The notes: generated by a model not told the origin, from the sequence alone. Positions 25,735 to 35,477 are shown, numbered from the stretch's first letter. The stretch is 64,000 bases of DNA from Streptomyces taklimakanensis (GCF_009709575.1 NZ_WIXO01000001.1:3970001-4034000), one strand, 5' to 3'. Program-made: numbers and translations.

Positions 25735-25895
25735 GTCGGCCGTCCCCTTCCCCGGTCGTTCCGTGCCGCCCGCAGTCTGTCACGGCGTCCGGACGGAGCA
25801 CCGGGGCGCCGGAGGGCACCGGGGCGGGCCGGTCCGCTCCGGTCTTCCCTCGCTCACCGTGCCACCGGCCCGCGGAACGTGGCAGGGTGGCAGGC

Positions 25896-26723
25896 ATGTG
25901 CGGACGGTATGCGGCGAGCCGGAGGCCCGAGGAGTTGGTCGGGATCTTCGGAGTGGAGAAGTGGGACCCGGCCGAGACGCCGGCCCCCGACTGGAACGTG
26001 GCCCCGACCAAAGAGGTCTGCGCGGTGCTCGACCGACCGCTGAAGGACGGCGAGGACAAGCGGCCGGTCCGGCAGTTGAGGCCGCTGCGCTGGGGCCTGG
26101 TGCCGTCCTGGGCCAAGTCCCCGGACGTGGGCGTGAAGATGATCAACGCGCGGGCGGAGACCGTGCACGAGAAACCGTCCTACCGGCGCCCGTTCGCGGC
26201 GCGGCGCTGCCTGCTGCCCGCCGACGGCTACTACGAGTGGGTCACCGGGACGGCCGAGCGGCAGGAGGAGGAGAAGGGGAAACGGAAGCGCCCGCGCAAG
26301 CAGCCGTACTTCGTGACCCCGGCCGACGGTTCGGTGATGGCGCTGGCCGGACTCTACGAGTTCTGGCGGGACAGGACGCTGCCCGACGACCACCCGCGGG
26401 CCTGGTGGGCGACCTGTGCCGTGATCACCACCGAGGCGGAGACCGAGCCGTTCGCGGGCTTCGACGGTGACGGGGGCGGCGGGGGCCCGAGGACACTGGC
26501 CGACATCCACCCGCGCATGCCGCTGATGCTCACGCCCGACCGCTGGGACGCCTGGCTGGATCCGGCGCTCACCGACGTGGACCGGGTGCGCGAGCTGCTG
26601 GTTCCCCCGCCTCCGGGAGCCGTGCGGGCCTACCCGGTGAGCACCGAGGTCAGCAACGTGCGCAACAACGGTCCCGAGCTGGTGGAGGAGCTCGACGGGC
26701 CCGAGGCCGGCACGCTGTTCTGA
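25896..26723 (+). CDS. SRAP/HMCES-family abasic-site DNA crosslinking protein
   Basis: A 275-residue SRAP (YedK/HMCES) protein that caps abasic sites in single-stranded DNA by forming a covalent link through Cys2. The sequence begins MCGRY, so Cys2 is present once the initiator Met is removed. This fixes the start at 25896 rather than the ATG nine bases upstream. Other family residues are [20 protein letters not shown] and the catalytic histidine in [10 protein letters not shown]. Residues about 115-130 hold a Lys/Glu/Arg insertion. Divergent from the M50 gene and upstream of the hydrolase gene in the same direction. Confidence 0.93.
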   Translation: MCGRYAASRRPEELVGIFGVEKWDPAETPAPDWNVAPTKEVCAVLDRPLKDGEDKRPVRQLRPLRWGLVPSWAKSPDVGVKMINARAETVHEKPSYRRPFAARRCLLPADGYYEWVTGTAERQEEEKGKRKRPRKQPYFVTPADGSVMALAGLYEFWRDRTLPDDHPRAWWATCAVITTEAETEPFAGFDGDGGGGGPRTLADIHPRMPLMLTPDRWDAWLDPALTDVDRVRELLVPPPPGAVRAYPVSTEVSNVRNNGPELVEELDGPEAGTLF

Positions 26724-26779
26724 GCCGTGGCCCGGGGCGCCGCCCACGGCGGACGGACGTGGAGAAGGACGGAGCGGAA

Positions 26780-27460
26780 GTGGACGGGACGGACACGGTG
26801 GGGACGGGAACGGCCGCCGGGGGCGGGGCGGCCCCCGACGCCGTCGAGCTGGTGGACACCCCGGCCGGGCCGGCGCGCGTGACCTGGCACCGCGCCCCCC
26901 GCGCCCGGCGGGTCCTGGCGCTCGGGCACGGCGCCGGAGGTGGTGTCGAGGCCCGGGACCTGCGGGCCCTGGCCGCCGCGCTGCCCGCTCACGGGGTGTC
27001 CGTCGCCCTGGTGGAGCAGCCCTGGCGGGTGGCCGGGAAGAAGGTGGCTCCCGCGCCCCGGACCCTCGACGCCGGGTGGCGGGCGGTGTGGCCGGTCCTG
27101 GAACGGGACGGGGCACCGGTCGTCTCCGGGGGGCGCAGCGCGGGGGCGCGCGTGGCCTGCCGGACGGCGCGCGAACTGGGTGCGCACGCCGTCCTCGCCC
27201 TGGCCTTCCCCCTCCATCCTCCCGGCAGGCCGGAGCGGTCCCGGGCGGAGGAACTGCTCGGTGCCGGCGTGGAGACCCTGGTGGTCCAGGGCGGGCGCGA
27301 CCCCTTCGGCCGGCCCGACGAGTTCCCCCGGGAGGCGGAGGTCGTCGAGGTGCCGGGCGGCGACCACGGCTTCGCCGTCCCCCGGCGGGGTACGGTCGGC
27401 CAGGAGGCGGCCCTGGAACTGCTCACCGGGGCGGTGCGGGAGTGGCTGACGCGGGGGTGA
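26780..27460 (+). CDS. Alpha/beta-hydrolase (KANL3/Tex30-like)
   Basis: A 226-residue alpha/beta-hydrolase-fold protein. The oxyanion region is GHGAGGGVE (about 50), the nucleophile elbow [10 protein letters not shown] carries the candidate serine, and late residues [14 protein letters not shown] and GGDHGF supply the likely acid and histidine. It resembles the dienelactone-hydrolase/Tex30 group. The substrate is unknown. The GTG at 26780 has GGAG five bases upstream; a GTG 21 bases earlier is possible. The sigR promoter starts eight bases after its stop. Confidence 0.82.
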   Translation: MDGTDTVGTGTAAGGGAAPDAVELVDTPAGPARVTWHRAPRARRVLALGHGAGGGVEARDLRALAAALPAHGVSVALVEQPWRVAGKKVAPAPRTLDAGWRAVWPVLERDGAPVVSGGRSAGARVACRTARELGAHAVLALAFPLHPPGRPERSRAEELLGAGVETLVVQGGRDPFGRPDEFPREAEVVEVPGGDHGFAVPRRGTVGQEAALELLTGAVREWLTRG

Positions 27461-27468
27461 CCCCGGAC

Positions 27469-27495
27469 GGGAATGCCCCCGCGGTCCGGCGTGTT
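27469..27495 (+). promoter_or_regulatory. sigRp1: SigR-dependent autoregulatory promoter
   Basis: GGGAAT at 27469-27474 and GTT at 27493-27495 are separated by exactly 18 bases, matching the SigR consensus GGAAT-N18-GTT. It lies 60 bp upstream of the ATG that begins the long form of SigR. In S. coelicolor this promoter drives autoinduction under disulfide stress. Confidence 0.85.
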
Positions 27496-27744
27496 GTGGC
27501 CCTGTGGAACACGTACGGACCACACGCACGCGCGAGGAGAGGGAGTCCACCCGACATGGGTTCGATCGCATGCCCGTCCCGCCCCGTGGGTACCCGAGCG
27601 ACAGCGGCCCAGGTCGACTGGGCGACGCTGAGGCTGGCCGGACTCGTCGGGAACGCGCCCTTCCGGGCGGCGGAGGGGACGGATCGTCGTCTATCCTCCG
27701 GTTCGAACGAGTCCGCAGTCGGACTCGCAACCGCATCGGAGGAG

Positions 27745-28416
27745 GTGGGTCCGGTCGCCGGGACCGACGACGCCGCGCGCCAGGAGCCGGCGGAGACCGA
27801 GGCCGAACGGAACGCGCGCTTCGAGCGGGACGCCCTCGTCTTCCTGGACCAGATGTACTCGGCGGCCCTGCGCATGACGCGCAATCCGGCCGACGCCGAG
27901 GACCTGGTGCAGGAGACCTACGCCAAGGCGTACGCGTCCTTCCACCAGTTCCGTCAGGGCACCAACCTCAAGGCGTGGCTGTACCGCATCCTCACCAACA
28001 CCTTCATCAACTCGTACCGCAAGAAGCAGCGTGAACCGCAGCGCAGCGCGGCCGAGGACATCGAGGACTGGCAGTTGGCCCGCGCCGAGTCGCACATGTC
28101 GACCGGACTGCGCTCGGCCGAGTCCCAGGCGCTGGACCGCCTGCCGGACTCGGACGTGAAGGAGGCCCTCCAGGCCATTCCGGAGGAGTTCCGGATCGCG
28201 GTCTACCTCGCGGACGTCGAGGGGTTTGCCTACAAGGAGATCGCGGACATCATGGGGACACCCATCGGTACGGTGATGTCCCGTCTCCACCGGGGCCGCC
28301 GCCAGCTGCGCGGAATGCTGGAGGACTACGCCCGTGAGCGCGGGCTGGTCCCGGCGGGCGCGAACGGCGCCACCACGCCGGACGAGTCGCACGACCGGAA
28401 GGGCTCGGGCTCATGA
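27745..28416 (+). CDS. sigR: ECF sigma factor SigR (thiol-oxidative stress)
   Basis: A 223-residue group-IV sigma factor. Region 2 includes [20 protein letters not shown] and region 4 includes [18 protein letters not shown]. It directs thioredoxin, mycothiol and other thiol-homeostasis genes. The short-form GTG at 27745 was chosen to match known SigR. The frame stays open to an ATG at 27556, giving a 63-residue N-terminal extension ([10 protein letters not shown]) with a GAGGAGAGGG ribosome site. In S. coelicolor a comparable unstable long form is made from p1. The stop overlaps the rsrA start (ATGA). Confidence 0.95.
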   Translation: MGPVAGTDDAARQEPAETEAERNARFERDALVFLDQMYSAALRMTRNPADAEDLVQETYAKAYASFHQFRQGTNLKAWLYRILTNTFINSYRKKQREPQRSAAEDIEDWQLARAESHMSTGLRSAESQALDRLPDSDVKEALQAIPEEFRIAVYLADVEGFAYKEIADIMGTPIGTVMSRLHRGRRQLRGMLEDYARERGLVPAGANGATTPDESHDRKGSGS

Positions 28417-28787
28417 GTTGCGGAGAGCCGCACGAGACGGACTGCGCCGAGGTCCTGGACCACCTGTACGAGTACCTGGACCGCGAGATGCCCGAGGGGG
28501 ATCGCGCGAAGTTCGAGCAGCACTTCGACGAGTGCTCGCCCTGTCTGGAGAAGTACGGTCTGGAACAGGCCGTGAAGAAGCTGGTCAAGCGGTGTTGCGG
28601 ACACGACGCCGTCCCCACCGACCTGCGCTCCAAGGTGATGGGCCGCATCGAGTTGATCCGCTCGGGGCAGGCCGTCCCCGAGCAGCCGGTGGTGGACCCG
28701 GCCCGGACACCGCGGGAGAGCGGCCCCCGGCCCACCCGCCCCGGGGCCGCCCGGACACCGGGCGACGCCGGCGAGAACCGCGCCTGA
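28413..28787 (+). CDS. rsrA: Redox-sensing zinc anti-sigma factor RsrA
   Basis: A 124-residue ZAS-family anti-sigma factor. All key residues sit at the positions known for S. coelicolor RsrA: Cys3, Cys11, His37, Cys41 and Cys44, plus the Cys61-Cys62 pair. Reduced RsrA holds zinc and sequesters SigR; disulfide formation among Cys11, Cys41 and Cys44 releases it. The tail after residue 85 is Pro/Arg-rich and probably disordered. It overlaps sigR by four bases, so the pair should be made in balance. Confidence 0.96.
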   Translation: MSCGEPHETDCAEVLDHLYEYLDREMPEGDRAKFEQHFDECSPCLEKYGLEQAVKKLVKRCCGHDAVPTDLRSKVMGRIELIRSGQAVPEQPVVDPARTPRESGPRPTRPGAARTPGDAGENRA

Positions 28788-29210
28788 GTCCCGGCCGGCT
28801 CCCCTTTCCGGATTCCACGCCGCGTGTCGGGCGGGTCTGCCCGCGGCCCTCTCCCGCGATGTGTCCGTACGCGTGCTCCGCGGCCTCCGTGGCGGTGCCG
28901 CGGCACCGCCACGGGCCGGCGCCAATTCACCCGAACGAGTCCGCCCGGTCGGGCTTCCGCCCCGGGGGAAGCGCGAGGCCGCCGATCCGGGGCGGTACGT
29001 CGCGCCGCCGTGCGCGGGCGGCGGCCCGCCTCCCAACCCCCCGGTGTCCCATGACCGATGGGTAATGAGCGCGCACCCCGGTGGGCATGGTTGGATGCGA
29101 ACCGGGAACCGCGGCAGGGAGGAGGCCGCGGCAGGACGCCGCGGCGGGGCCGCGACCAGAAGGCCGGTGAGGACGAAACCGGAAGCAGGCGGGAGTCAGG
29201 CGGGAACATC
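28788..29210. other. Non-coding gap between rsrA and TPR gene
   Basis: About 420 bp without a convincing gene. It holds the palindrome at 28887-28914, and near 29050-29065 a CCCAT/ATGGG dyad followed by GGGTAA. The latter resembles the -10 of SigB/SigH-type promoters, but the -35 spacing is poor. Nothing else is recognisable. Confidence 0.5.
28887..28914 (+). terminator. Perfect palindrome after rsrA
   Basis: A 28-bp perfect palindrome (CCGTGGCGGTGCCG and its complement, no spacer) about 100 bp beyond the rsrA stop. It can form a hairpin and probably ends the sigR-rsrA transcript. Confidence 0.55.
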
Positions 29211-30218
29211 GTGAGGATCTTCGGCAAGACGAGGCACCGGCCCTCCGCCGACTGGCGGTTGGTCACCGACCGCGCGTTCACGCTCATCGGTGACGGACGG
29301 TACGAGGACGCCGGCGCGCTGTTGACCCGCGCCGCCGATCTGGAACCGTGGTTGTCGGAGTCCTGGTTCAACCTGGCGCTGCTGCACAAGTTCCGGCACG
29401 ACTGGGAACAGGCGCGCGCGGCCGGACTGCGCGCCGTCGCCCTCTTGGACCGTTCCACCGGGACCCCGGACTGGTGGAACGTGGGCATCGCGGCCACCGC
29501 CCTGCAGGACTGGGCGCTGGCCCGACGGGCCTGGCAGGCGTACGGCCTGCGGGTGCCGGACGCACCGCCCGGCGACCGGCCCGGGCGGCACGTCCGCGCG
29601 GAGCCGCCGACGGGCATGGAGCTGGGCAGCGCCGCCGTGCGCCTGTCCCCCGAGGGCGAGGCCGAGGTGGTGTGGGGCCGTCGGCTGGATCCGGCCCGCA
29701 TCGAGGTGCAGAGCATCCCCCTGCCCTCCTCCGGACGCCGCTGGGGCGAGGTGGTGCTGCACGACGGCGTGCCCCACGGCGAGCGGACCACGGCCAGCGG
29801 CCACACCTATCCGGTCTTCGACGAGATAGAACTCTGGGCGCCCTCCCCGGTTCCGACCTGGGTGGTGCTGCTGGAGGCGGCGACCGAGGCGGACCGGGAC
29901 GCGCTGGAGCGGCTGGCGGCCGACGCGGGCTACGCGGCCGAGGACTGGTCGTCGTCGGTGCGGCTGCTGTGCCGCACCTGTTCCGAGAGTCGGATGCCCA
30001 GCGACGAGGGCGGGGACGGGCCGCGGCACGACCCGCACGACCACAGCGTGCCGGGCCACCCGGGCCCGCTGGGGCACATGACCGCGGGCGAGCTGTGGGT
30101 GCCCGAGCGGGAGTGCGGGCTGGCGGCCCCGGCCGCCCTGGTGCGCGGGCTGCTGGACGGCTGGGTCGCCGACAGTCCGGACACCCGCGAGTGGCGGGAC
30201 CTGGAGGAGGTCTGCTGA
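29211..30218 (+). CDS. Tetratricopeptide-repeat protein, actinomycete-specific
   Basis: A 335-residue soluble protein. TPR-like helices occupy about 15-120 (FTLIGDGRYEDAGALLTRAA, WFNLALLHKFRHDWEQA, WWNVGIAATALQDWALA). A second domain of mixed strands follows, with EVVWGRRLDPARIEVQSIPL and a cysteine pair CRTCSES near residue 258. A His/Asp-rich loop (HDPHDHSVPGH) could bind metal. No enzymatic assignment is possible. The GTG start (VRIFGKTRH) was chosen; the frame extends further upstream only as low complexity. Located between rsrA and def, all in one direction. Confidence 0.8.
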   Translation: MRIFGKTRHRPSADWRLVTDRAFTLIGDGRYEDAGALLTRAADLEPWLSESWFNLALLHKFRHDWEQARAAGLRAVALLDRSTGTPDWWNVGIAATALQDWALARRAWQAYGLRVPDAPPGDRPGRHVRAEPPTGMELGSAAVRLSPEGEAEVVWGRRLDPARIEVQSIPLPSSGRRWGEVVLHDGVPHGERTTASGHTYPVFDEIELWAPSPVPTWVVLLEAATEADRDALERLAADAGYAAEDWSSSVRLLCRTCSESRMPSDEGGDGPRHDPHDHSVPGHPGPLGHMTAGELWVPERECGLAAPAALVRGLLDGWVADSPDTREWRDLEEVC

Positions 30219-30322
30219 GGATCGGTCGGCGTGCCCTTCGGGAGGACCGAGCACACCGGGTCCGCGGCTGCCCGTAGTCTGTACGGGTTGTGGTGAGCAC
30301 CGTGAGGGAGGCAGACGCACAG

Positions 30323-30955
30323 ATGGCGGAGCACGAGACCGGTCAGCGGGTGGACGACGAGGGGTTCGTCGTCGACACGGAGGACTGCGAGGAGCGGGAG
30401 CGGGCCCACCGCGAGCGCGGCACCGCTCGTCCGATCACCGTCGTCGGCAATCCGGTGCTGCACAAGGAGTGCGAGGACGTCACCGAGTTCGACGGCGAGC
30501 TGGCCAAGCTGGTCGACGACATGTTCGCCAGCCAGCGCGCGGCCGAGGGCGTCGGTCTGGCCGCCAACCAGATCGGTGTCGACCTGAAGGTCTTCGTCTA
30601 CGACTGCCAGGACGACGAGGGCGTGCGGCACGTCGGCGTGGTCTGCAACCCGGTGCTGGAGGAGCTCCCCGCCGAGGGCCGGGTGCTGGACGACTCCAAC
30701 GAGGGCTGCCTGTCGGTGCCGGGCGCGTACCACTCGCTGGCCCGCCCCGACTACGCCGTCGTGCGCGGACAGGACACCGAGGGTCGGCCGATCAGGGTGC
30801 GGGGCACCGGCTACTTCGCCCGCTGCCTCCAGCACGAGACGGACCACCTCTACGGCCGGCTCTACATCGACCGGCTCTCCAAGCGCGAGCGGAAGGACGT
30901 GCTGCGGCAGATGGCCGAGGGGACGCCGCGTTACGAGACGGTGCCCAACGACTGA
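30323..30955 (+). CDS. def: Peptide deformylase
   Basis: A 210-residue polypeptide deformylase that removes the N-formyl group from new proteins. The three family motifs are intact: [18 protein letters not shown] and QHETDHLYG, which carry the Cys and two His metal ligands and the catalytic Glu. An N-terminal extension of about 35 acidic and basic residues precedes the core, common in actinobacterial enzymes. The ATG (MAEHETGQ) has GGGAGG ten bases upstream; an upstream GTG is possible. A hairpin about 115 bp after the stop ends the transcript. Confidence 0.95.
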   Translation: MAEHETGQRVDDEGFVVDTEDCEERERAHRERGTARPITVVGNPVLHKECEDVTEFDGELAKLVDDMFASQRAAEGVGLAANQIGVDLKVFVYDCQDDEGVRHVGVVCNPVLEELPAEGRVLDDSNEGCLSVPGAYHSLARPDYAVVRGQDTEGRPIRVRGTGYFARCLQHETDHLYGRLYIDRLSKRERKDVLRQMAEGTPRYETVPND

Positions 30956-31070
30956 ACCGCCACGATCGGAACGGCCGGTTCCGGACGGCGGAACGGTGAA
31001 CGTCCGCCGGCGGCGCGCCGAGCGTTCGGCGAACCCTCGTGACGTGGGAATTCATGGTGGGGCGCTGACC

Positions 31071-31097
31071 TGGGCGGGCCTTTCAGAGGCCCGCCCA
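31071..31097 (+). terminator. Terminator between def and the M15 gene
   Basis: 11-bp perfect arms (TGGGCGGGCCT) with a 5-nt loop TTCAG, about 115 bp after the def stop and 80 bp before the M15 start. Confidence 0.7.
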
Positions 31098-31177
31098 TTG
31101 GCATCTCCGGGAGGTGTTGACGCGAGTAGAACACTCCGCCACCCTCGGAACTCCCACCGTTCCCTCACGGAGGCACC

Positions 31178-31915
31178 ATGCTCAAAGGCACCATGCGTCT
31201 CGTGCTCAGCATTGTCATGGTCGCGGCAGCCGCGCTGGTCGGCACCGTCGCCACCACGGGCACCGCGCAGGCGGACACCTGCTACACCTGGAACCGCACC
31301 CTCAAGCAGGGCATGTCCGGTTCGGACGTCACCCAGCTCCAGATCCGCGTCTCCGGCTACCCCGGCTACGGCAGCGAGCTCGCCCTCGACGGCGCCTACG
31401 GTCCCGCCACCGCCGCCGCCGTCAAGCGCTTCCAGGCCGCCTACGGCCTGTCCGCCGACGGCATCGCCGGGCCGCAGACCTTCAGCAAGATCTACGCCCT
31501 TCAGGACGCCGACTGCACCCCGGCCCACTTCTCCTACAGCGAGTTGAACCAGTGCAACTCCACCTGGAGCGGCGGGGCGGTGAGCGCGTCCACGGCCAAG
31601 CGCAACGCGCTGATCTCGATGTGGAAGCTGGAGGCCATGCGGCACGCCCTGGGTGACGCGCCGATCCGCGTGACCAGCGGCTTCCGCTCCTACTCCTGCA
31701 ACAGCGCGGTGGGCGGCTCCTCCAACAGTCGCCACCTCTACGGCGACGCCGTCGACCTCGGCGCCGGCTCGCACTCCCTGTGCACCCTGGCCAAGCGGGC
31801 CCGCTACCACGGCTTCAAGGGCATCCTCGGCCCGGGGTACTCCGGCCACAACGACCACGTCCACGTCTCCGACCGCTCCAGCCGCTTCTGGTCGGCCCCC
31901 AGCTGCGGCATCTGA
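31178..31915 (+). CDS. Secreted M15-family zinc D-Ala-D-Ala carboxypeptidase
   Basis: A 245-residue exported peptidoglycan enzyme. A signal peptide (about 1-32, with VMVAAAALVGTVATTG) ends at a likely AQA-DT cut. A peptidoglycan-binding domain follows (about 40-110, LKQGMSGSDVTQLQ and GPATAAAVKRFQAAYG). The M15 catalytic domain has SRHLYGDAVDLG and HNDHVHV, which supply His, Asp and His zinc ligands as in the Streptomyces albus G enzyme. Several cysteines suggest disulfides. ACGGAGG precedes the start by six bases. I looked upstream for a c-di-AMP riboswitch and found none. Confidence 0.93.
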   Translation: MLKGTMRLVLSIVMVAAAALVGTVATTGTAQADTCYTWNRTLKQGMSGSDVTQLQIRVSGYPGYGSELALDGAYGPATAAAVKRFQAAYGLSADGIAGPQTFSKIYALQDADCTPAHFSYSELNQCNSTWSGGAVSASTAKRNALISMWKLEAMRHALGDAPIRVTSGFRSYSCNSAVGGSSNSRHLYGDAVDLGAGSHSLCTLAKRARYHGFKGILGPGYSGHNDHVHVSDRSSRFWSAPSCGI

Positions 31916-31944
31916 TCCGCGGCGTCGCGCGTTCCGCGTGCTCC

Positions 31945-31978
31945 GTCCGGCCCGGCCGTTCCACCGGCCGGGCCGGAC
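31945..31978. terminator. Bidirectional hairpin, M15 gene and nrdB
   Basis: Perfect 14-bp arms (GTCCGGCCCGGCCG) with a 6-nt loop, between the convergent M15 gene and nrdAB operon end. Confidence 0.75.
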
Positions 31979-32013
31979 CCTTCCCCGGAGGGGGAGGGGC
32001 ATTCTTGTGGGGA

Positions 32014-33060
32014 TCAGAAGTCGTCGTCGAAGGAGACCGACCCCTCCACCGCCACCTGGTAGGCCGAGGCGCGGCGTTCGAAGAAGTTGGTCAGCTCCTG
32101 GACGTTCTGCAACTCCATGAACGCGAACGGGTTCGTCGCGCCGTAGCGGGCCGGGAAGCCCAGCCGGACCAGTCGCCGGTCGGCCACGCACCGCAGGTAC
32201 TCGCGCATGGAGTCGGTGTTCATCCCGGGCAGGCCCTCGCCGCACAGATCGCGGGCGAACTGCAACTCGGCCTCGACCGCCTCCTCCAGCATCTCGACCA
32301 CCTGCCGCTCCAACTCGTCGTCGAAGAGGTCCGGTTCCTCCTCGCGGACGGTGTCGACCACGTCGAAGGCGAACGACATGTGCATCGACTCGTCCCGGAA
32401 GACCCAGTTGGTGCCGGTGGCCAGCCCGTGCAGCAGACCGCGGGAGCGGAACCAGTAGACGTAGGCGAAGGCGCCGTAGAAGAACAGGCCCTCGATGCAC
32501 GCCGCGAAGCAGATCAGGTTCAGCAGGAAGCGACGGCGGTCGGCCCGGCTCTCCAGGCGGTCGATGTCCTCGACCGAGTCCATCCAGCGGAAGCAGAACC
32601 GGGCCTTCTCCCGGATGGAGTCGATGTTCTCCACCGCCGCGAAGGCGGCCGCGCGCTCGTCCGGATCGGGCAGATAGGTGTCCAGCAGGGTCAGGTAGAA
32701 CTGGACGTGCACGGCCTCCTCGAAGAGCTGCCGCGACAGGTACAGGCGGGCCTCGGGCGAGTTGATGTGCCGGTAGAGCGTCAGCACCAGGTTGTTGGCC
32801 ACGATCGAGTCGCCGGTGGCGAAGAACGCCACCAGCCGCCCGATCAGGTGCTGCTCGCCCGGGGAGAGCCTGGCGAGGTCGGCCACGTCGGAGTGGAGGT
32901 CCACCTCCTCCACGGTCCAGGTGTTCTTGATCGCGTCGCGGTAGCGCTCGTAGAAGGCCGGGTAGCGCATCGGACGCAGGGTGAGTTCGAAGCCCGGGTC
33001 CAGCAGGTTGCGGGAGCGGCCGACGGTTCGGGGGTCGGGGGTGGTGGCGGTCACTGGCAT
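32014..33060 (-). CDS. nrdB: Class Ia ribonucleotide reductase beta subunit NrdB
   Basis: A 348-residue radical-generating subunit. Iron ligands appear in TGDSIVANN (Asp), FEEAVH (Glu and His) and FRDESMH (Glu and His). Four residues after the first His comes a Tyr (EAVHVQFY), the spacing expected for the stable tyrosyl radical. It ends in an acidic FDDDF-type tail that docks to NrdA. The ATG (MPVTATTP) overlaps the nrdA stop by ten bases. The next gene downstream is convergent, so the AraC-like nrdS that I recall in S. coelicolor is not present. Confidence 0.95.
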   Translation of the reverse strand: MPVTATTPDPRTVGRSRNLLDPGFELTLRPMRYPAFYERYRDAIKNTWTVEEVDLHSDVADLARLSPGEQHLIGRLVAFFATGDSIVANNLVLTLYRHINSPEARLYLSRQLFEEAVHVQFYLTLLDTYLPDPDERAAAFAAVENIDSIREKARFCFRWMDSVEDIDRLESRADRRRFLLNLICFAACIEGLFFYGAFAYVYWFRSRGLLHGLATGTNWVFRDESMHMSFAFDVVDTVREEEPDLFDDELERQVVEMLEEAVEAELQFARDLCGEGLPGMNTDSMREYLRCVADRRLVRLGFPARYGATNPFAFMELQNVQELTNFFERRASAYQVAVEGSVSFDDDF

Positions 33061-35465
33061 GCCTCGCAGGACTCGGGGTTCTCCAGGGAGCAGGCGAGGG
33101 CCGCGTCGGCCCCGGCGTCCTGCCGCCCGGTGGGGACGGGGGCGGGCGCGGTGGCGGTCGCGCCGCCCGCGGCGCGCGCGATCCGGGTCGCGGGGCGCGA
33201 GCGCAGGTAGTAGGTGGTCTTCAGACCGCGCTTCCAGGCGTAGGCGTACATCGAGCTGAGCCGGTTGATGGTCGGCGCGGCCATGAACAGGTTCAGCGAC
33301 TGCCCCTGGTCCAGGAACGGGGTGCGGTCCGCGGCCATGTCGATCAGGGAGCGCTGCGGCAGCTCCCAGGCCGTGCGGTACAGCGAGCGGAGCTCCTCGG
33401 GGATCCATGACAGCTCCGCCACCGAGCCGTTCGACTCGCGCAGCGCCTCCCGGGTCCGCTCGTCCCACAGGCCCAGTCGCTTGAGATCGGCCACCAGGTA
33501 GGAGTTGACCTGGAGGAACTCGCCCGAGAGCGTCTCGCGCTTGAAGAGGTTGGAGACCTGCGGCTCGACGCACTCGTAGACGCCCGCGATGGAGGCGATC
33601 GTGGCGGTCGGGGCGACGGCCAGCAGCAGCGCGTTGCGCAGTCCCGTGCCGGCGATCCTCTCCCGCAGCGCCGCCCAACGCTTTGGCCAGGTGATCTCCG
33701 CGTCCGGGTAGTGGTCGACGTGGAGGACGCCGCGGGCGGCGCGGGTGCTCTCCCAGGCCGGGTGCGGGCCGTGCCGCTCGGCCAGTTCGGCCGACGCCTC
33801 GTAGGCGGCGAGCATGACCCGCTCGGAGATCCGGGTGGACAGCCGTCGCGCCTCGGGCGAGTCGAAGGGCAGCCGCAGCCGGAAGAAGACGTCCTGGAGG
33901 CCCATCAGGCCCAGGCCGACCGGACGCCACCGGGAGTTGGACGCGGCGGCCTGCTCGGTGGGGTAGAAGTTGACGTCCACCACGCGGTCCAGGAAGAGCA
34001 CGGCGGTGCGGACGGTGGCGTCCAGCCGCTCCCAGTCGACCGCCTCGTCGGGAGGGCCGCCCGCCTCGCCCAGGTGCGCGGCGAGGTTGATCGAGCCCAG
34101 GTTGCACACGGCCGTCTCGCCGTCGTCGGTGACCTCCAGGATCTCGGTGCAGAGGTTGGAGGAGTGGATGACGTTGCCCGGCTCGGCGGTCTGGTTGGCG
34201 GTGCGGTTGGCGGTGTCCTTGAAGGTCATCCAGCCGTTGCCGGTCTGGGCGAGGGTGCGCATCATCCGGGCGTACAGGGTGCGGGCCGGGACCGTCCGCA
34301 CCGCCAGTCCGGCGGCCTCCGCGCGCCGGTAGGCGGCGTCGAACTCCTCGCCCCACAGGTCCACCAGCTCGGGGACGTCCGAGGGGGAGAACAGCGACCA
34401 GTCGGCGTCCGCCTCGACCCGGCGCATGAACTCGTCCGGGATCCAGTGGGCGATGTTCAGGTTGTGGGTGCGGCGGGCGTCCTCGCCGGTGTTGTCGCGC
34501 AGTTCGAGGAACTCCTCGACGTCCGCGTGCCAGGTCTCCAGATAGACACAGGCCGCTCCCTTGCGCCGGCCGCCCTGGTTGACGGCCGCGACCGAGGCGT
34601 CCAGCGTCCGCAGGAACGGCACGATGCCGCCGGAGTGCCCGTTGGTGCCGCGGATCAGCGAACCGCGCGAGCGGATGCGGGAGAAGGACAGTCCGATGCC
34701 GCCGGCGTGCTTCGACAGCCGCGCGACCTGGTGGTAGCGCTCGTAGAGGGAGTCCAGCTCGTCCCTGGGGGAGTCCAGCAGGTAGCAGGAGGACATCTGC
34801 GGATGCCGGGTGCCGGAGTTGAACAGGGTGGGGGAGGAGGGCAGGTAGGACAGTGTGCTGGTGAGCCGGTAGAGCTCGGCGACCTCCTCCACCGCGCGCC
34901 CGGAGGAGTCGAGGGCCAGGCCGCAGGCCACCCGCAGCAGGAAGTGCTGTGGGGTCTCGATCACCTGCCGGGTCACCGGATGGCGCAGCAGGTAGCGGGA
35001 GTGGAGGGTGCGCAGCCCGAAGTAGCCGAAGCGGTCGTCGGCACCGTCCGCCACGGCCCGTTCCACCAGTGTGTCGAGCCGCGCGGCGTGTTCGGCGACG
35101 AACTCGGCCGTACGGTCGGCGATCAGTCCCTCGCGCCGGCCGACCGCGACCGAGGCCGAGAAGGACACCGCCCCCTGTCCGGCGGCCTCCGCGCGGATCG
35201 CCCGGACGAGCAGCCGGGCCGCGAGCCGTGAGTACTGGGGTTCCTCGGCGATGAGGCCGGCGGCGGCCTCGGTGGCCAGGGACCGCAACTCCGCCTCGTC
35301 GGAGCCGGGATGACGGCCGCGCAGCGCGGCGGCGGCGACCCGGCCGGGGTCGGTGGCGGGCAGGTCGGCGCTGAGCTCGGTCAGGGTGCGCAGCAGCGCG
35401 GTACCGGGGCGGTCGTCGTCCTCCGGAGCGGAGGCCGGGACGGGCTCCGCCGCTGAGATGGTCAA
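33051..35465 (-). CDS. nrdA: Class Ia ribonucleotide reductase alpha subunit NrdA
   Basis: An 804-residue catalytic subunit reducing ribonucleoside diphosphates. Motifs include SSCYLLD (active-site Cys), SKHAGGIGLS, the NLCTEI segment with its Cys, MGLQDVFFRL, and the C-terminal redox pair SCEACQ. I see no ATP-cone at the N-terminus. The TTG start (LTISAAEP) was chosen because GGGAG lies nine bases upstream; the longer open frame would run through the riboswitch. Its ribosome site can pair with an upstream segment, giving a plausible control point for B12. Overlaps nrdB by ten bases. Confidence 0.94.
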   Translation of the reverse strand: MTISAAEPVPASAPEDDDRPGTALLRTLTELSADLPATDPGRVAAAALRGRHPGSDEAELRSLATEAAAGLIAEEPQYSRLAARLLVRAIRAEAAGQGAVSFSASVAVGRREGLIADRTAEFVAEHAARLDTLVERAVADGADDRFGYFGLRTLHSRYLLRHPVTRQVIETPQHFLLRVACGLALDSSGRAVEEVAELYRLTSTLSYLPSSPTLFNSGTRHPQMSSCYLLDSPRDELDSLYERYHQVARLSKHAGGIGLSFSRIRSRGSLIRGTNGHSGGIVPFLRTLDASVAAVNQGGRRKGAACVYLETWHADVEEFLELRDNTGEDARRTHNLNIAHWIPDEFMRRVEADADWSLFSPSDVPELVDLWGEEFDAAYRRAEAAGLAVRTVPARTLYARMMRTLAQTGNGWMTFKDTANRTANQTAEPGNVIHSSNLCTEILEVTDDGETAVCNLGSINLAAHLGEAGGPPDEAVDWERLDATVRTAVLFLDRVVDVNFYPTEQAAASNSRWRPVGLGLMGLQDVFFRLRLPFDSPEARRLSTRISERVMLAAYEASAELAERHGPHPAWESTRAARGVLHVDHYPDAEITWPKRWAALRERIAGTGLRNALLLAVAPTATIASIAGVYECVEPQVSNLFKRETLSGEFLQVNSYLVADLKRLGLWDERTREALRESNGSVAELSWIPEELRSLYRTAWELPQRSLIDMAADRTPFLDQGQSLNLFMAAPTINRLSSMYAYAWKRGLKTTYYLRSRPATRIARAAGGATATAPAPVPTGRQDAGADAALACSLENPESCEACQ

Positions 35466-35477
35466 CTCGGTGATCTC

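Noticed and set aside
31098-31177. c-di-AMP riboswitch or clear promoter before the M15 carboxypeptidase
   Set aside because: No aptamer core was recognisable in the roughly 80 bp after the terminator, and TTGACG there has no acceptable -10.
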